Made by a program: the position numbers and the translations under genes. 64,000 nt of DNA, from assembly GCA_024336345.1 (NCBI GenBank), contig JANFOG010000001.1:868001-932000 (forward strand), given 5' to 3'. Below are positions 63,283 through 64,000 of this stretch, one piece after another. This DNA is from Mariannaea sp. PMI_226 (lineage: Eukaryota > Ascomycota > Sordariomycetes > Hypocreales > Nectriaceae). A model generated the notes under the pieces. The model was given only the letters and a program-made list of their open reading frames with translations, did not search any database and was not told where the DNA came from. Numbering within the stretch: the stretch's first letter is position 1; every line of letters begins with the position of its first letter.

Positions 63283-64000
63283 TTAATCTAAGCTCTTTCT
63301 TTTTTTAGCATTTCTGCTTGCATCATTCTCCCTTGCTGCTGCCAATTGGTTAATTGCCGTCTCATTGGCATCAAATCTCTCACCAATGATATCAGAGAAC
63401 TGGCTTAACTTCTCATCAACCATGCCCTCAACATTTTCCTTGCGTCGCTCCTCTAGCTGACGCTCCTCTAGTTGACGAATTGTATCTTGGAATTCTTTCC
63501 TTTGCCTTGCCAACTCATTCTTATGACGTTCCTCTAGTTTATCCATCATCTCCTGGAAATCTGTTTTCAGCTTGCTCAATTCGGCGTTATGTTTGTCTTC
63601 CTGTTGACGAAGCGTGTTTTGGAAGTAGTTCTTTAGCTTTTCCGAGTTGTCTTTAGTTTGTTTCTCGGACCGATCGATCCTCTCTACTAGTTTCGCTCCG
63701 TCTTTGATTGTATTCATGACATCGTCAAACGTAGGCTTTTCAGAGCTCACTGTTTGGACTGCTGATTCATTCTGTGCTGACGTGTCTCCGGCTGATTGCC
63801 TGTCGTTGCCTATGCATAACGTCTGGGCCATATAAGCTGTGTCCTCGATATAGGCCATCGCCGGAATGTCGCGGTCCTCTTCGATGAGCTTCATAGCCAT
63901 TCTGCCCTGAATTTCAAGAGACAGGCGCACTAGAACAGTTGTATCACAAAACCTAATGTCTGTGGTGGGCCCATCTGTGTTGGGTAACCATTTTTCCAGA
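63283..64000 (-). CDS. Coiled-coil family copy 3 (partial, runs off window)
   Basis: The frame stops at 63283 (TAA) and stays open to the window edge, so the start is outside. The first readable residues are EKWLPNTDGPTTDIRFCDTT then VRLSLEIQGRMAMKLIEED, clearly homologous to copy 2's WLPNNDGPTIDSRFCNAAVI and EIRGKMTVRLI. FDDVMNTIKDGAKLVERIDR matches copy 2's VFDAMKDGVKHAAK. A long coiled coil follows, with repeated LEER units (MDKLEERHKNELARQRKEFQ, RQLEERQLEERRKE), ending GERFDANETAINQLAAA and AKKRKSLD. Overall identity to copy 2 is modest, so the two are old paralogues or fast-evolving. The 3' end abuts minisatellite array 2 rather than the 3' flank shared by copies 1 and 2. Confidence 0.7.
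   Translation of the reverse strand, partial: LEKWLPNTDGPTTDIRFCDTTVLVRLSLEIQGRMAMKLIEEDRDIPAMAYIEDTAYMAQTLCIGNDRQSAGDTSAQNESAVQTVSSEKPTFDDVMNTIKDGAKLVERIDRSEKQTKDNSEKLKNYFQNTLRQQEDKHNAELSKLKTDFQEMMDKLEERHKNELARQRKEFQDTIRQLEERQLEERRKENVEGMVDEKLSQFSDIIGERFDANETAINQLAAARENDASRNAKKRKSLD

Overview
The window is nuclear DNA of a filamentous ascomycete (Pezizomycotina). Most genes are interrupted by short GT-AG introns of about 50-180 nt, nearly all are single-copy eukaryotic housekeeping genes, and several are typical of filamentous fungi (HxB-type MoCo sulfurase, Dsc4-like DUF1746 protein, CIA84-like PPR protein). Many intergenic GGTACC/TAGGTAC-rich stretches fit Sordariomycetes, perhaps Hypocreales, but that placement is an inference.

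Positions 1-47.6 kb are a gene-dense conserved block. In order: the 3' end of a GH15 glycosidase gene; MoCo sulfurase (-); ARS2/SERRATE (+); PXR1 (+); a hidden three-exon gene for a 70-aa protein (-); a DSC4-like Golgi E3 ligase subunit (+); RCL1 (-); a CIA84-like PPR protein (+); a TAF3-like TFIID subunit (-); a DPP5/prolyl oligopeptidase-family peptidase (-, six exons); EAF6 (-); an SRRM1-like PWI/SR protein (-); the proteasome chaperone NAS2 (+); Ran GTPase (+); a homeodomain factor (+); NAD kinase (-); exosome RRP46 (-); and the PP2A activator PTPA/RRD (+). RNA biology recurs: ARS2, PXR1, RCL1, SRRM1 and RRP46. Three gene pairs are divergent with 400-550 bp between them: RCL1/CIA84, SRRM1/NAS2 and RRP46/PTPA. 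I rebuilt the exon structures by joining reading frames at splice sites.

Positions 47.6-64 kb are different. They hold one conserved unknown gene (50.6-52.2 kb), a stretch of about 7.5 kb without recognisable genes, and three copies of an uncharacterised gene family, all on the minus strand (48.6, 60.3 and 63.3 kb). The family has an acidic Ser/Glu-rich N-terminus, a central domain in two copies, a C-terminal coiled coil and a final KKRK. Copies 1 and 2 share upstream and downstream flanks. A diverged inverted repeat of about 350 bp lies next to copy 1 on its 5' side and next to copy 2 on its 3' side, as if the gene once sat between inverted repeats. Between copies 2 and 3 are two minisatellite arrays (19-nt and 20-nt units) enclosing a roughly 160-bp duplicate of the 3' end of the TAF3-like gene that lies 42 kb away in this window. 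This is the part most likely to be undescribed biology.
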